From RGIG6353 sp045531285 (GTDB lineage: Bacteria; Bacillota; Clostridia; Oscillospirales; SIG627), in contig JAZSDT010000075.1 in the NCBI GenBank assembly GCA_045531285.1, positions 1 to 24,740 of the forward strand: a DNA stretch of 24,740 bases, in the 5' to 3' direction. The stretch's first letter is position 1. Every line of letters begins with the position of its first letter. The position numbers and the translations under genes were made by a program. This document shows, one piece after another, positions 1 through 7,657 of the stretch. A model generated the notes under the pieces. The model had not been told where the DNA came from, ran no database searches, and saw only the letters and a program-made list of their open reading frames with translations.

Positions 1-785
1 ATTACGGCGTGCTTGATGCGGCTGACGTACTGATGCCTCTTTCAGAGGCACTGGGATATAAGCCTGAATTTGCCGTTAACGATTATACTGTACATATCGG
101 CGACCTCGATGTTTATTATCTCCCCGGATTTGACGTTCTTCCGAAAAACACTCTTCTTTGTATAAGATACCCCGTCAAGCTTACAAAGAGCGAAAAAGAG
201 GTTGAAGAACGCAAGGAATGGAATTTAAAGGTGTTCAGGGATATGTTCAGCTACGTATATCCCGACAAACCTAAGGCTGAGGAAAAGGTCCCCCGTGTCA
301 TGACACTTGAAGAATTTAAAGAAGTCTTTGCTGATTACGTTCAAAAGAGAGGGCTGAATTTCTCAGAGGGTGCCATAGAATCCGCAACCGAAATCTCCCC
401 TGAAGGCTTCTATGAAGAAACGGGAGCAAACGTGTTCCGTGTAGGAAATGCTACTTATCTTGCCATTTACGGAAAACTGTACGCACTCGGAAAATACATC
501 GGCGGTACCGGACTTTATGATATAGCTGTCGGCAATATGGACGATACCGAGCAAAAGGATATCATCTTCACATATTCCTACAAAAACGGCAACAGAGTTG
601 AAAACTCGGTTTCGGTATTTAACCTGACTACCATGAAGGAAACATTTTTGAATATCGGATATCAATCGTCAATTTCAATCGTTAAGATAAGCGACACCTT
701 GTTTGAGCTTCACGGCGACGGAAGCCTCCTTGGTACGGTTGAAGTAAAGGACGGAAAATTTGAAATAACTTTTAAGGATGTGTAA
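1..785 (+). CDS. Unrecognised protein, 5' truncated by the window edge
   Basis: The frame is open from the first complete codon (position 3) to a TAA at 783-785, so the true start lies outside the window. About 260 residues are visible. I do not recognise the family. The first visible residues, around LMPLSEALGY, resemble the end of a copper-amine-oxidase-N-like 'stalk' repeat seen in Clostridia surface proteins, but this is weak. A charged linker follows (about residues 60-95), then a beta-rich C-terminal part with many short alternating hydrophobic strands. No membrane segment is visible. The gene ends in AAGGATG, which also supplies the ribosome binding site for ruvX, and its stop overlaps the ruvX start, so the two are probably co-transcribed and translationally coupled. 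Confidence 0.75.
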   Translation, partial: YGVLDAADVLMPLSEALGYKPEFAVNDYTVHIGDLDVYYLPGFDVLPKNTLLCIRYPVKLTKSEKEVEERKEWNLKVFRDMFSYVYPDKPKAEEKVPRVMTLEEFKEVFADYVQKRGLNFSEGAIESATEISPEGFYEETGANVFRVGNATYLAIYGKLYALGKYIGGTGLYDIAVGNMDDTEQKDIIFTYSYKNGNRVENSVSVFNLTTMKETFLNIGYQSSISIVKISDTLFELHGDGSLLGTVEVKDGKFEITFKDV

Positions 786-790
786 TTATC
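774..790 (+). promoter_or_regulatory. Ribosome binding site and non-AUG start of ruvX
   Basis: AAGGA at 774-778 is the only Shine-Dalgarno-like sequence. It is followed 6 nt later by ATT (785-787) and 9 nt later by ATC (788-790), both in the ruvX frame. No ATG, GTG or TTG occurs in that frame between the upstream stop (TAA 773-775) and 893. The ATT shares its A with the TAA stop of the preceding gene. Confidence 0.6.
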
Positions 791-1204
791 AGAATACTTG
801 CAATTGACTACGGAGATGCACGCGTTGGCTTTGCTACATGCGATAAAAACGAAATAATAGCCACAGGACTCCGTACAGAAAAGGTACGCGGAATGCGCGG
901 AGCAGCTGAAATTTCAGCTAAAATAGCACAAGAAGAAGGAGCTGAAATGATAGTTGTGGGTCTCCCCTTAAATATGGATGGGACAAGAGGTTTCAGAGTT
1001 GAAAATACACTGGCTTTTTGCCAGATACTCAAAACCCTTACCCCTTTACCAATTGAAACCTGCGACGAAAGATGTACAACGGTATCGGCTTACGGTTATA
1101 TGTTGGCAACAAACACAAAGAAAACAAAAAAGCGCGACATTGTGGATACTGTATCCGCTGAGATCATTTTACAAACGTTTATAGACAAACGAAAGAACAA
1201 GTGA
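785..1204 (+). CDS. ruvX: Putative Holliday junction resolvase / pre-16S rRNA nuclease YqgF
   Basis: This RNase H-fold nuclease family processes the 5' end of pre-16S rRNA and was historically annotated as a Holliday junction resolvase. Read from the ATT at 785 it has 139 residues, the usual family length. The family hallmarks are complete: IRILAIDYGDARVG at the N-terminus with catalytic Asp8, the VVGLPLNMDGT loop near 57-67, the DERCTTVSA motif with Glu95, and KKRDIVDTVSAEIILQ with Asp121. Starting at the first ATG (893) would delete the first beta strands and the catalytic Asp8, so the upstream start is needed for a working enzyme. The initiation codon is therefore AUU (785) or AUC (788). 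AUC would give the family-typical MRILAIDYG. The stop at 1202-1204 lies within the ribosome binding site of the next gene. Confidence 0.88.
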   Translation: MIRILAIDYGDARVGFATCDKNEIIATGLRTEKVRGMRGAAEISAKIAQEEGAEMIVVGLPLNMDGTRGFRVENTLAFCQILKTLTPLPIETCDERCTTVSAYGYMLATNTKKTKKRDIVDTVSAEIILQTFIDKRKNK

Positions 1205-1214
1205 GGTAACGGTG

Positions 1215-1436
1215 ATGGATATCAAAGAAAAAATTGAAGAAATTGTAGAAAAGGTGAAAAGCAATAAGGATATTGCAGAACGATTCAAGAAGGAGCCTGT
1301 CAAGGTCGTAGAAGAGCTTGTTGGAGTTGACCTTCCGGATGATGTCATTCAAAAAATCATCGACGGGGTAAAGGCAAAAATATCAGTGGATGACATAAAA
1401 TCAAAGCTTGGCGGTATTGGTAAGTTATTTAAATAA
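1215..1436 (+). CDS. Small helical protein of unknown function, 73 aa
   Basis: This short, charged protein is predicted to be mostly alpha-helical. An amphipathic Lys/Glu-rich helix (about 1-30) is followed by a hydrophobic segment ending in VDLPDDVIQKIIDGVKAKI and a Gly-rich tail (LGGIGKLFK). I believe similar small proteins are common in Clostridia, but I know of no assigned function. A GTG at 1212 is possible, but GTGAGGT at 1201-1207 is spaced 7 nt from the ATG at 1215, so I chose the ATG. It is probably the last gene of the operon with ruvX, since a hairpin terminator follows. Confidence 0.8.
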   Translation: MDIKEKIEEIVEKVKSNKDIAERFKKEPVKVVEELVGVDLPDDVIQKIIDGVKAKISVDDIKSKLGGIGKLFK

Positions 1437-1543
1437 AAAAGCGGCTAGCAGCCGCTGGCAAAGCTCGCCTATCGCAACCTTTAAATATACCCCTGCAATG
1501 AAAAACGGCGAGGTTGATTTAATGCAATTTCCTAGTATATAAA
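1437..1543 (-). repeat. Dispersed 105-bp terminator-associated repeat, copy A
   Basis: Here and for the other copies, the strand given is the one on which the element ends in its terminator-like hairpin. On the - strand, copy A runs from TATATACTAGGAAATTGC through CAACCTCGCCG and GGTTGCGATAGGCGAGC to the hairpin GCGGCT-GCT-AGCCGC (1441-1455) followed by T's. CTCGCC and GGCGAG, about 40 nt apart (1507-1512 and 1464-1469), are complementary. The terminal hairpin differs from those of copies C, D and E at two adjacent base pairs, and both changes are compensated. It lies just beyond the terminator at 1546-1585 as read on the - strand. Confidence 0.9.
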
Positions 1544-1545
1544 TA

Positions 1546-1591
1546 AGAGCTGATAAAAACTCTATTTGAGTTTTTTATCAGCTCTATTTTT
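1546..1591. terminator. Bidirectional hairpin terminator between convergent operons
   Basis: A long stem pairs AGAGCTGATAAAAACTC (1546-1562) with GAGTTTTTTATCAGCTCT (1568-1585), with one bulged base and a 5-nt loop. ATTTTT follows on the + strand and TTATTTATA on the - strand. It can end both the ruvX operon and the - strand operon whose last gene stops at 1611. Confidence 0.88.
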
Positions 1592-1610
1592 AATTAACCA
1601 ACCTAGCCGC

Positions 1611-2954
1611 TTATTTGAGAGTTCTCCGAGCTCTGTTCAAGCGGCGCAAACGCTCTTCGCGTTCAAGAAGCAAACGTTGTTTTTTTCTGTAATAATGGAC
1701 TATAAAAGCAATAACCGACGAAAACAAGGTCAGTGAAAGTAGAAGTAAAATAGCAGACTTCACACTTTCTCTTGCAAAAAAGCTTCTGATATTTCCCGAC
1801 ACAAACGAAAAATAATCACGCTTAATATTACCCATTGTTACCAGAGGAACTGTAGTTACAAGCTCGCCTTGATAGTACACGTTATAGCTTCCCATCTCCG
1901 TACCTTTTTTTACAGGTGCAACACATTCTTCGCCAACTACTATAAAGTCTGTTGTAATGTCAGAATCAAGTGCATCATTGGGCAATAAGGCAGTTACTTC
2001 GCTTTGTGTGGCTAAAAGCACGTGGTCCGTATCCTTGCCGTAAAGCACCTTCATATCAAATACAGGTTCGTCACGGGACACCAGTTTTTTGTATTCATAG
2101 CTTACAGCAGTGTAATCAATCAGGGCGACAGCTTCGTTGAAATAGTGATAGTCCCATCCGTCAATCTTTCCGCCAACAATAATAACTATATTTGTCTGTC
2201 CATCGTTATTATATGCGGTAGCAAGGGTATATCCCGCCTGCTGTGTCATACCTGCATTCATACCCGAAGTGCCCGCTTTATAGTGTCTGAGCCAGTGCTT
2301 TGGGTCAAGTAACAAATTTGAATTGGTAAAAATCCTTTCTTTTGAAACGTTTGTCGCAGGCATTGTATATGAAACCTCGGATGAAAGCTTCATAAATTCA
2401 GTGTTTTTATTAGCCCATGCACATATCTTTGCAAAATCCGTCAACGTAGTGTACATCTTTGGAGAATGATATCCGGTGGGATTGTCAAACTGCGTATTTA
2501 CAGCGCCAAGCTCAGCGGCTTTTTCATTCATCTTTTCCACAAACTTGTCAACGGAACCTGCTACAGTTTCCGCCAAAACAAGAGCGGCATCGTTAGCTCC
2601 GCCTACAGCAACAGCTGCTATGAGGTCATAAAGCGATACTATCTCCCCTGCTTTCAGCTTTACGTTATTTCCCTTCAAGGTTTCAAGAGCAGATTCGGTA
2701 ACGGTGATCTCTTGGTCGTTTGTTACGCTGTAGTACTCAAGTGCCAAAACCGAAGTCATAATTTTTACAAGCGAACCGGGATACACTATAGTGTTTGCTG
2801 ATTTGTCATACAGCATTTCTCCTGATTCTACGTTGTAAACGCAAGCGTAATCTGCCGTTATTATAGGTTCTGTGTCTTCTTCTGCATTTACAGCAAAAGA
2901 ACACAAAAGCACCGTTATCAAAACTAAAAAGAAAAACAGCTTTATACGTGTCAT
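1611..2954 (-). CDS. S11-family D-alanyl-D-alanine carboxypeptidase homologue, membrane-anchored, with altered motifs
   Basis: The architecture is that of penicillin-binding D,D-carboxypeptidases, which trim peptidoglycan stem peptides outside the cytoplasmic membrane. There is an N-terminal signal sequence (residues 1-24, ending AVNA), a transpeptidase-like domain, a beta-rich C-terminal domain and a transmembrane helix (about 399-420) followed by a very basic tail. The nucleophile motif is present (S61-L-V-K64 in YPGSLVKIMTS). The usual SxN motif reads G119-A-N121, and the KTG motif appears as K226-A-G228 in a longer loop before QQAGYTLATA. Activity is therefore uncertain. The gene is last in the - strand operon, 3 nt after ribF, with AAAGG of the ribF 3' end as ribosome binding site. 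Family assignment is firm; catalytic status is not. Confidence 0.9.
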   Translation of the reverse strand: MTRIKLFFFLVLITVLLCSFAVNAEEDTEPIITADYACVYNVESGEMLYDKSANTIVYPGSLVKIMTSVLALEYYSVTNDQEITVTESALETLKGNNVKLKAGEIVSLYDLIAAVAVGGANDAALVLAETVAGSVDKFVEKMNEKAAELGAVNTQFDNPTGYHSPKMYTTLTDFAKICAWANKNTEFMKLSSEVSYTMPATNVSKERIFTNSNLLLDPKHWLRHYKAGTSGMNAGMTQQAGYTLATAYNNDGQTNIVIIVGGKIDGWDYHYFNEAVALIDYTAVSYEYKKLVSRDEPVFDMKVLYGKDTDHVLLATQSEVTALLPNDALDSDITTDFIVVGEECVAPVKKGTEMGSYNVYYQGELVTTVPLVTMGNIKRDYFSFVSGNIRSFFARESVKSAILLLLSLTLFSSVIAFIVHYYRKKQRLLLEREERLRRLNRARRTLK

Positions 2955-2957
2955 AGC

Positions 2958-3872
2958 TTACCTTTCGTTAAAATACTTCTTGCATTGAAGTATATCAATT
3001 TCAATTTGTTGTTTCAAATCATCCAGAGAGCCGAATTTTCGCTCGTCACGGCATTTTTTCATCATCTCTATTCTCACGTCGCACCCATAGAGATCGCCCT
3101 TAAAATCAATTATATGAGCCTCTACGGTTGGAATAGGGTCCGTTGTATTGACGGTAGGTCTGACACCTACGTTTACAACGGCTATATGAGAAGCGCCTCC
3201 CTTCACAGTGCACCTTGCAAAATAAACGCCATAAGGCAAAACGAGTCTGCCGTCTTCAAAGGTTTCGTTTATAGTAGGAAATCCCATTTGTCTTCCAAGC
3301 GCCTTGCCGTGTATTACGGTAGAATCGATGAAATAAGGTCTGCCAAGCAGTTTGTGTGCTTGCTCCATATCACCGTCAAGCAAAGCCTTTCTCACCTGTG
3401 TTGAGGAAACAGGCAATCCGTCAAGCGTCACCTCTTCTATAACAGTAAGGCGCGCTCCGTGAGCTTCAAGAAGCTTTGAAAGAAGCTGTGTATCTCCTAC
3501 ACCGTTTTTGCCGAAACGGTAATTATATCCGCAAACTACTTCCCTTGCCGACAGCTGTTTTATAAGCACAGTGTCAACAAATTCTTCAGGCGTCAGATTT
3601 CTGACCTCACTAAAGCTTGCAAACACAACGGCATCAACACCGAGTGATTCCATAATTTCGGCTTTTTCGGCATTGGTATTAACTGTCAGGAGAGTATTCT
3701 TTTTATTAATTTCGTTTATAGGATGTGTTTCAAAGGTATACACCACGGACGGCAAATCAAACGAGGTCAATACGTTTATAAGCTTAGTGTGGCCTATGTG
3801 AACCCCGTCAAAATTTCCAAGTGCTACCGACGAAGGATTTCTTGTCTTGTAAGAATTATAAAATATCTGCAT
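2958..3872 (-). CDS. ribF: Bifunctional riboflavin kinase / FAD synthetase
   Basis: This cytoplasmic enzyme phosphorylates riboflavin to FMN and adenylates FMN to FAD. At 304 residues it has the normal length for the bifunctional form. The N-terminal nucleotidyltransferase domain shows ALGNFDGVHIGH (17-28) and VVCGYNYRFGKNGVGD (112-127). SSTQVRKAL (156-164) lies at the end of that domain. The C-terminal kinase domain carries TVIHGKALGRQMGFPTIN (185-202) and VNVGVRPT. The ATG follows the TAA of the upstream aldo/keto reductase directly, without a clear ribosome binding site of its own, so translation is probably coupled. No FMN riboswitch-like leader is possible in this arrangement. Co-location with sugar-processing genes is not typical. 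Confidence 0.96.
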   Translation of the reverse strand: MQIFYNSYKTRNPSSVALGNFDGVHIGHTKLINVLTSFDLPSVVYTFETHPINEINKKNTLLTVNTNAEKAEIMESLGVDAVVFASFSEVRNLTPEEFVDTVLIKQLSAREVVCGYNYRFGKNGVGDTQLLSKLLEAHGARLTVIEEVTLDGLPVSSTQVRKALLDGDMEQAHKLLGRPYFIDSTVIHGKALGRQMGFPTINETFEDGRLVLPYGVYFARCTVKGGASHIAVVNVGVRPTVNTTDPIPTVEAHIIDFKGDLYGCDVRIEMMKKCRDERKFGSLDDLKQQIEIDILQCKKYFNER

Positions 3873-4817
3873 TTAAATCATTGAATATTTAAAGAGCTTT
3901 TCCAGCTCATCTCTTGTGAGAACAAGGTCTGATGCCTTCATAGAGTCTGTTATCTGTTCGGGTCTGCTGCAGCCTATGATCGGGAAAACATCGGGATTAT
4001 CGATTGAAGACATAGCGGCACAAACTATTGAAGCAACGCTTGTATCATACTTTTTAGCATACTTTTTTACAAACTCCAAGCGGCTGAGATTCTCCTTGCA
4101 ATAGTAACGCTCTCTTGATTTTTGGCTTAGTGATTCCTCGCCCGATTCAGCAATCTTTGAGAAAAATCCCTTTGCCTGAGAAGCATATGCCGCCACAGGC
4201 ATACCTGCCTTTTTATAATACTTAAAGGAGTCTGTTGTCATATCTACAAGGTCTCTGTCAGCGTTACCATAGGGCGATATGATTGCAGGACTGAAACGGA
4301 TTTGTGAGCCTTCGAAGGGCCGGAGTCCATGTTCCTTGGCATATACATTTGCTTCTTCGATTCGAGAAGTTTTCCAGTTAGACGCACCGAAACGGCGAAT
4401 TTTCCCCTCTTTGATAAGCTTGTTCATGGTTTCGATAATTTCGCCTGCGGGAGTCGTCTCATCGTCACGGTGAAGCCAGTAAAAATCTACGGTCTCAACG
4501 TCTAGTGCCTTGAGGCTAAGCTCCAAATCATATCTAACGTCTTTTTCTGAAAGGCGCGGTGCCGTATCCTTTTTGTAAAAAGCTCCCTTGGTGGACAGAA
4601 GTACGCCCTCCGGCTTTCTTGATTTCAGCCACTGACCGATAACCTTTTCGGCTTCGCCGTCAGCGTACATACGTGCGGTATCAATATGACATCCGCCGTT
4701 TGCTACGTAGGTATCCATAATTTCAAAGGATTTTTCGGGAGATATAGTCTCACCGAAGTATGCAGTTCCAAGTATTATTTTTGAGCTTTTTTTACCAAAA
4801 CTGTCTGAATATCTCAT
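3873..4817 (-). CDS. Aldo/keto reductase, 314 aa
   Basis: This is an NAD(P)H-dependent (beta/alpha)8 oxidoreductase that interconverts carbonyls and alcohols. The catalytic tetrad is visible: Asp46 and Tyr51 in HIDTARMYADGEAE, Lys77 in STKGAF, and His116 in YWLHRDD. The cofactor-binding C-terminal part contains IIGCSRPEQITDS (about 275-290). The substrate is unknown; from its neighbours it may act on a keto-sugar or aldose. AAGGAG, inside the 3' end of the upstream PHP gene, is well placed for the ATG at 4817. It is only distantly related to the second aldo/keto reductase at 17052. Confidence 0.93.
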   Translation of the reverse strand: MRYSDSFGKKSSKIILGTAYFGETISPEKSFEIMDTYVANGGCHIDTARMYADGEAEKVIGQWLKSRKPEGVLLSTKGAFYKKDTAPRLSEKDVRYDLELSLKALDVETVDFYWLHRDDETTPAGEIIETMNKLIKEGKIRRFGASNWKTSRIEEANVYAKEHGLRPFEGSQIRFSPAIISPYGNADRDLVDMTTDSFKYYKKAGMPVAAYASQAKGFFSKIAESGEESLSQKSRERYYCKENLSRLEFVKKYAKKYDTSVASIVCAAMSSIDNPDVFPIIGCSRPEQITDSMKASDLVLTRDELEKLFKYSMI

Positions 4818-4819
4818 AA

Positions 4820-5605
4820 TTACTCCTTATTCTTCAAATAAATCAAATCCGGCTTACCAATATAGTTCAAGCCGTAGCGTTCAACGTACTCGTTTGCCTT
4901 TAATAAAGACGCTCCGTCCCATGCACTGTCTACAGTATGGGAATCAAACCCAAAGGTAACAGGGCTATGCTCCTCGCCTGCTATTTGCATGAACACAGGG
5001 TCGGGATAGTTTCTGTTATCTCTTATGCCGTAAAAGTTAATTTCAAGAGTCATATTCTTTTGACGCGATGCTGCACACAGTCTTCTCATGTGACGTGAAT
5101 ATATTTCCCTATCGCCAATAAATCTGAAAACGTCGGGGTGAGCTATGTAGGTAAAGATCCCCAAATCCATAGCTTCAATAAGAGAATCCACGTACGCTGA
5201 AAGCCTTTCTTCGCTGTCGGATTTAACGCTTGAGTGAATTGAACCGTCAATATTTTCGGGATAATAATAGTGTTGACCCAAAATCAAATATTCAGCACCG
5301 TAACTTATAGCATTTTCCAGCATCTCGCCAAACAAATCACGGTAGTATTCCATTTCAAAGCCTACCTTTATCTCGATTTCTTTAGCGTACTTTTCGGCAA
5401 GTGCCTTTATTGAGTCGCAATACTCTTTTGCTTCAGCCACGTATACTCTGAATTCCGATTCTTTTCCGTCGGGAAAACGCAGTGGAAAATGGTCTGAAAA
5501 GCCCATATACTTCGCGCCGTTTTCAATGGCTCTTTTAACGTATTCCTCTTCTGTCCCTTGGGCGTGGTGACAGCGGTACGTGTGGGTATGATAATTGTAA
5601 TTCAT
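4820..5605 (-). CDS. PHP-domain phosphatase, histidinol-phosphatase-like
   Basis: The polymerase-and-histidinol-phosphatase fold is clear from its metal-binding residues: H6-T-H8 and His13/His14 in YNYHTHTYRCHH, His39 in FSDHF, Glu84 in GFEMEYY, His112 in LGQHYY, His156 in IAHPD, and Asp221 with His223 in GFDSHT. The length (261) fits the HisK type, which dephosphorylates histidinol phosphate. No histidine biosynthesis genes are nearby, so it may hydrolyse another small phosphate ester, for example a sugar phosphate made by the surrounding genes. A 47-nt gap separates it from the upstream isomerase, with no terminator and no convincing promoter, so it probably belongs to the same operon. Confidence 0.88.
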   Translation of the reverse strand: MNYNYHTHTYRCHHAQGTEEEYVKRAIENGAKYMGFSDHFPLRFPDGKESEFRVYVAEAKEYCDSIKALAEKYAKEIEIKVGFEMEYYRDLFGEMLENAISYGAEYLILGQHYYYPENIDGSIHSSVKSDSEERLSAYVDSLIEAMDLGIFTYIAHPDVFRFIGDREIYSRHMRRLCAASRQKNMTLEINFYGIRDNRNYPDPVFMQIAGEEHSPVTFGFDSHTVDSAWDGASLLKANEYVERYGLNYIGKPDLIYLKNKE

Positions 5606-5652
5606 TTTCTGTACAACCTTTTTGATATGAAGCTATGACAATTGTTTTAATC

Positions 5653-6501
5653 TTATTTATATCTTTCCTTGAGAGTTGCTACTCGGCAAGCACGGGAATA
5701 AGCCTCTGCAAGATACTCCTCAAGAGAAATTCTCATATACTTATCGTTTTCGTGTCGATTCGGCTTGCTTTTTCGCACAAGCTCAAAGGTAAGAAATCCG
5801 TCATAATGGCATCTGTTAAGACGTTTTGCAAAGTAATCCCAATCAGCACAGCCGTCAAAGGGTAATAGATGCAGATCATCCGTCCAGAAAATATTGCCGT
5901 CAAGTCGGCTGATACCTAAATTGTCGTTAATATGTGTTGCAATCAATCTGTCACCATACTTTGACAACAGGTCTTTAGAATAATTATAGCACATCTCGTG
6001 TCCTGTATCAAGACAAAAACCTACGTTGTCACTATCGGCAAAGCGCTTCATCAAGGCATCAAGATATTCTTCGCCTTCGGTATTTTCAAAAGCAATCTTT
6101 ATACCCAATTTTGATGCTTTATCGATAACTCTGCCGAAATTAGCAAAACCGTCCTCACACGGTGAGTGCCCGGTGTCGCCAAAGCCTATAAACGTATGCA
6201 TAACCATAATGGGAGCACCAAGAAGCTTGCAGACGTCAAGACACTCAAACAATTCCTCTACTGCTTCTGCGGCATTTTCGGCTGATTCCCACATAATTGC
6301 GGATTTGTAATAAGGTGCGTGTATTGACTGGAGCTCAAGTCCGGATTCATCTGCCGCACGTTTTATTTCTTCCACGTCTACGCCTTTTACCCAATCGAAG
6401 AAATAACCTTCAAAGCCTGCCTGTCTTATCATTTTTATCTGTTCGGGCAAGCTAACTCCAAAGCTTTCGGAAAGACCAAGACAAAGTTTGTTCTTGTACA
6501 T
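5653..6501 (-). CDS. Sugar phosphate isomerase/epimerase (xylose isomerase-like TIM barrel)
   Basis: This metal-dependent TIM-barrel protein of the AP-endonuclease-2/xylose isomerase-like family has 282 residues. The predicted metal ligands and second-shell residues are Glu139 in IAFENTEG, Asp165 and His168 in CLDTGH, His190 with Asp192 in ATHINDN, His211 and Glu240 in FLTFEL. Unlike the four paralogues at 13327-16925 it keeps the ordinary DTGH motif and is not closely related to them. I use the ATG at 6501, preceded by GAGGTG at 6506-6511, rather than the in-frame TTG at 6513, which overlaps the upstream stop. Substrate unknown; inferred to isomerise or epimerise a sugar released by the locus. 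Confidence 0.88.
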   Translation of the reverse strand: MYKNKLCLGLSESFGVSLPEQIKMIRQAGFEGYFFDWVKGVDVEEIKRAADESGLELQSIHAPYYKSAIMWESAENAAEAVEELFECLDVCKLLGAPIMVMHTFIGFGDTGHSPCEDGFANFGRVIDKASKLGIKIAFENTEGEEYLDALMKRFADSDNVGFCLDTGHEMCYNYSKDLLSKYGDRLIATHINDNLGISRLDGNIFWTDDLHLLPFDGCADWDYFAKRLNRCHYDGFLTFELVRKSKPNRHENDKYMRISLEEYLAEAYSRACRVATLKERYK

Positions 6502-6509
6502 AATACACC

Positions 6510-7646
6510 TCAATTAAACACGTAGTTTTTCAAATGCTGTTTATTACCTGTACTGTCAACAAGTGTAAGCTCGGCTTTACCGTCATCCAAGGTTATAGCA
6601 CATCCTGTAAACTCTCCCTTTTCTCCGTCAATGGAAACGGGCTTTCCGCCAACTACCATAGGCGACGGCTGTCCGTGGTCATCCATATCGCCGCCAACCT
6701 CAGCAGTCCTTGGCTTATGAGTATGTCCGCATATCATAAGGTCGGGCTTGATATTTTCTTTGAGCAGTGAGCACCACTGGGTGAAAATTTCTGTCTCGAT
6801 ATCAAAGGGACTCTCTCCGCCTTTTTCGCCCTTATCAGCGCGTCCAAAGGGTACGTGGGAAATAAGAAGACGGTAGTCTATGCCCTCTGCTTCATATTCC
6901 TTCTTCGAAATAACGTCTTTAAGAAATTCCGTTTCGTCCTCTCTGAAAGCATGGCAACAAATTGTATTGCCGTATTCCGGGTGGTCGTCAAGCTTATCTT
7001 CACCGGTATCAAGAATAACACCCCATATATTTGCAACTCTGAACGTATAATATGATTTTCCAAAGTAAGTCGGGGTATACTCCGCAAGAAGCTCGGCGGC
7101 GTTTCCTCTGAGGTCGTGGTTGCCGCGGGAAAAAACCGTAGGAATACTTCCGCCGGTTACTCCGGATGCAATTTTGTAAATTGTAAGAATGTGGTCAAGG
7201 TCTCCGCTATGGTCTGCAATGTCTCCGTTGAGAATAAGCAGGTCCGGTGTTTTGCCCATAGCCTTAACATATGCCGAAGATGCACCTTCAATATTACCGT
7301 GTGAATCTGATACGTGGTATATCTTTATTGCCTTGGTAGAATCAACAGGCGTGAAATTATACTCTGTATCAACCGTGTCCTCTGTTTCGGAAAAATAAGG
7401 CTTGCGTTCAATTATTTTGCGATATGATACCGTATATGCTCCGGCACTGTTAAGTGCTTGGGCGGGTATGGTAATTTTATGTACAGGACAGGTAGAACGT
7501 ATAATGCCGTTTGAATGGTCAAAATACTTTTTGCCGTTTACAGTTACCCAAACCAAAGCATCCGCTGTCATAGGAATTACTATCTGATAATCCTTTTCTA
7601 TTGCAAACACTGTAGGATGACAAACAAAAATTTCAGGAATATTCAT
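6510..7646 (-). CDS. Calcineurin-like metallophosphoesterase
   Basis: A 378-residue protein with a beta-sandwich-like N-terminal part (about 1-100, fibronectin-like strands, resembling purple-acid-phosphatase N-domains) and a calcineurin-type catalytic domain. All dimetal motifs are present: D114-S-H116 in YHVSDSHGN, G141-D142 in LNGDIADH, G175-N-H-D178, His264 in LLISHVPFG and G307-H-T-H310. It lacks a signal peptide, so it should act in the cytoplasm on a phosphate mono- or diester. The ATG at 7646 with GTGAGGT at 7651-7657 is a better start than the more upstream in-frame codon at 7694, which would overlap the preceding gene. Its stop (TGA 6510-6512) overlaps the next gene's ribosome binding site, which indicates an operon. 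Confidence 0.9.
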   Translation of the reverse strand: MNIPEIFVCHPTVFAIEKDYQIVIPMTADALVWVTVNGKKYFDHSNGIIRSTCPVHKITIPAQALNSAGAYTVSYRKIIERKPYFSETEDTVDTEYNFTPVDSTKAIKIYHVSDSHGNIEGASSAYVKAMGKTPDLLILNGDIADHSGDLDHILTIYKIASGVTGGSIPTVFSRGNHDLRGNAAELLAEYTPTYFGKSYYTFRVANIWGVILDTGEDKLDDHPEYGNTICCHAFREDETEFLKDVISKKEYEAEGIDYRLLISHVPFGRADKGEKGGESPFDIETEIFTQWCSLLKENIKPDLMICGHTHKPRTAEVGGDMDDHGQPSPMVVGGKPVSIDGEKGEFTGCAITLDDGKAELTLVDSTGNKQHLKNYVFN

Positions 7647-7657
7647 AATTACCTCAC

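Noticed and set aside
893..1204. ruvX starting at the first ATG (103 residues).
   Set aside because: This would remove the DYG motif with the catalytic aspartate and the first beta strand, although these are encoded in frame just upstream with a ribosome binding site.
1598..1613. CCTAGCCGCTTA near the end of the S11 gene as another repeat fragment.
   Set aside because: It shares only GCGGCTAG with the repeat end, includes the stop codon of the gene, and has no further match.
3873..3990. An FMN riboswitch ahead of ribF.
   Set aside because: ribF starts directly on the stop codon of the aldo/keto reductase gene, leaving no untranslated leader for a riboswitch.
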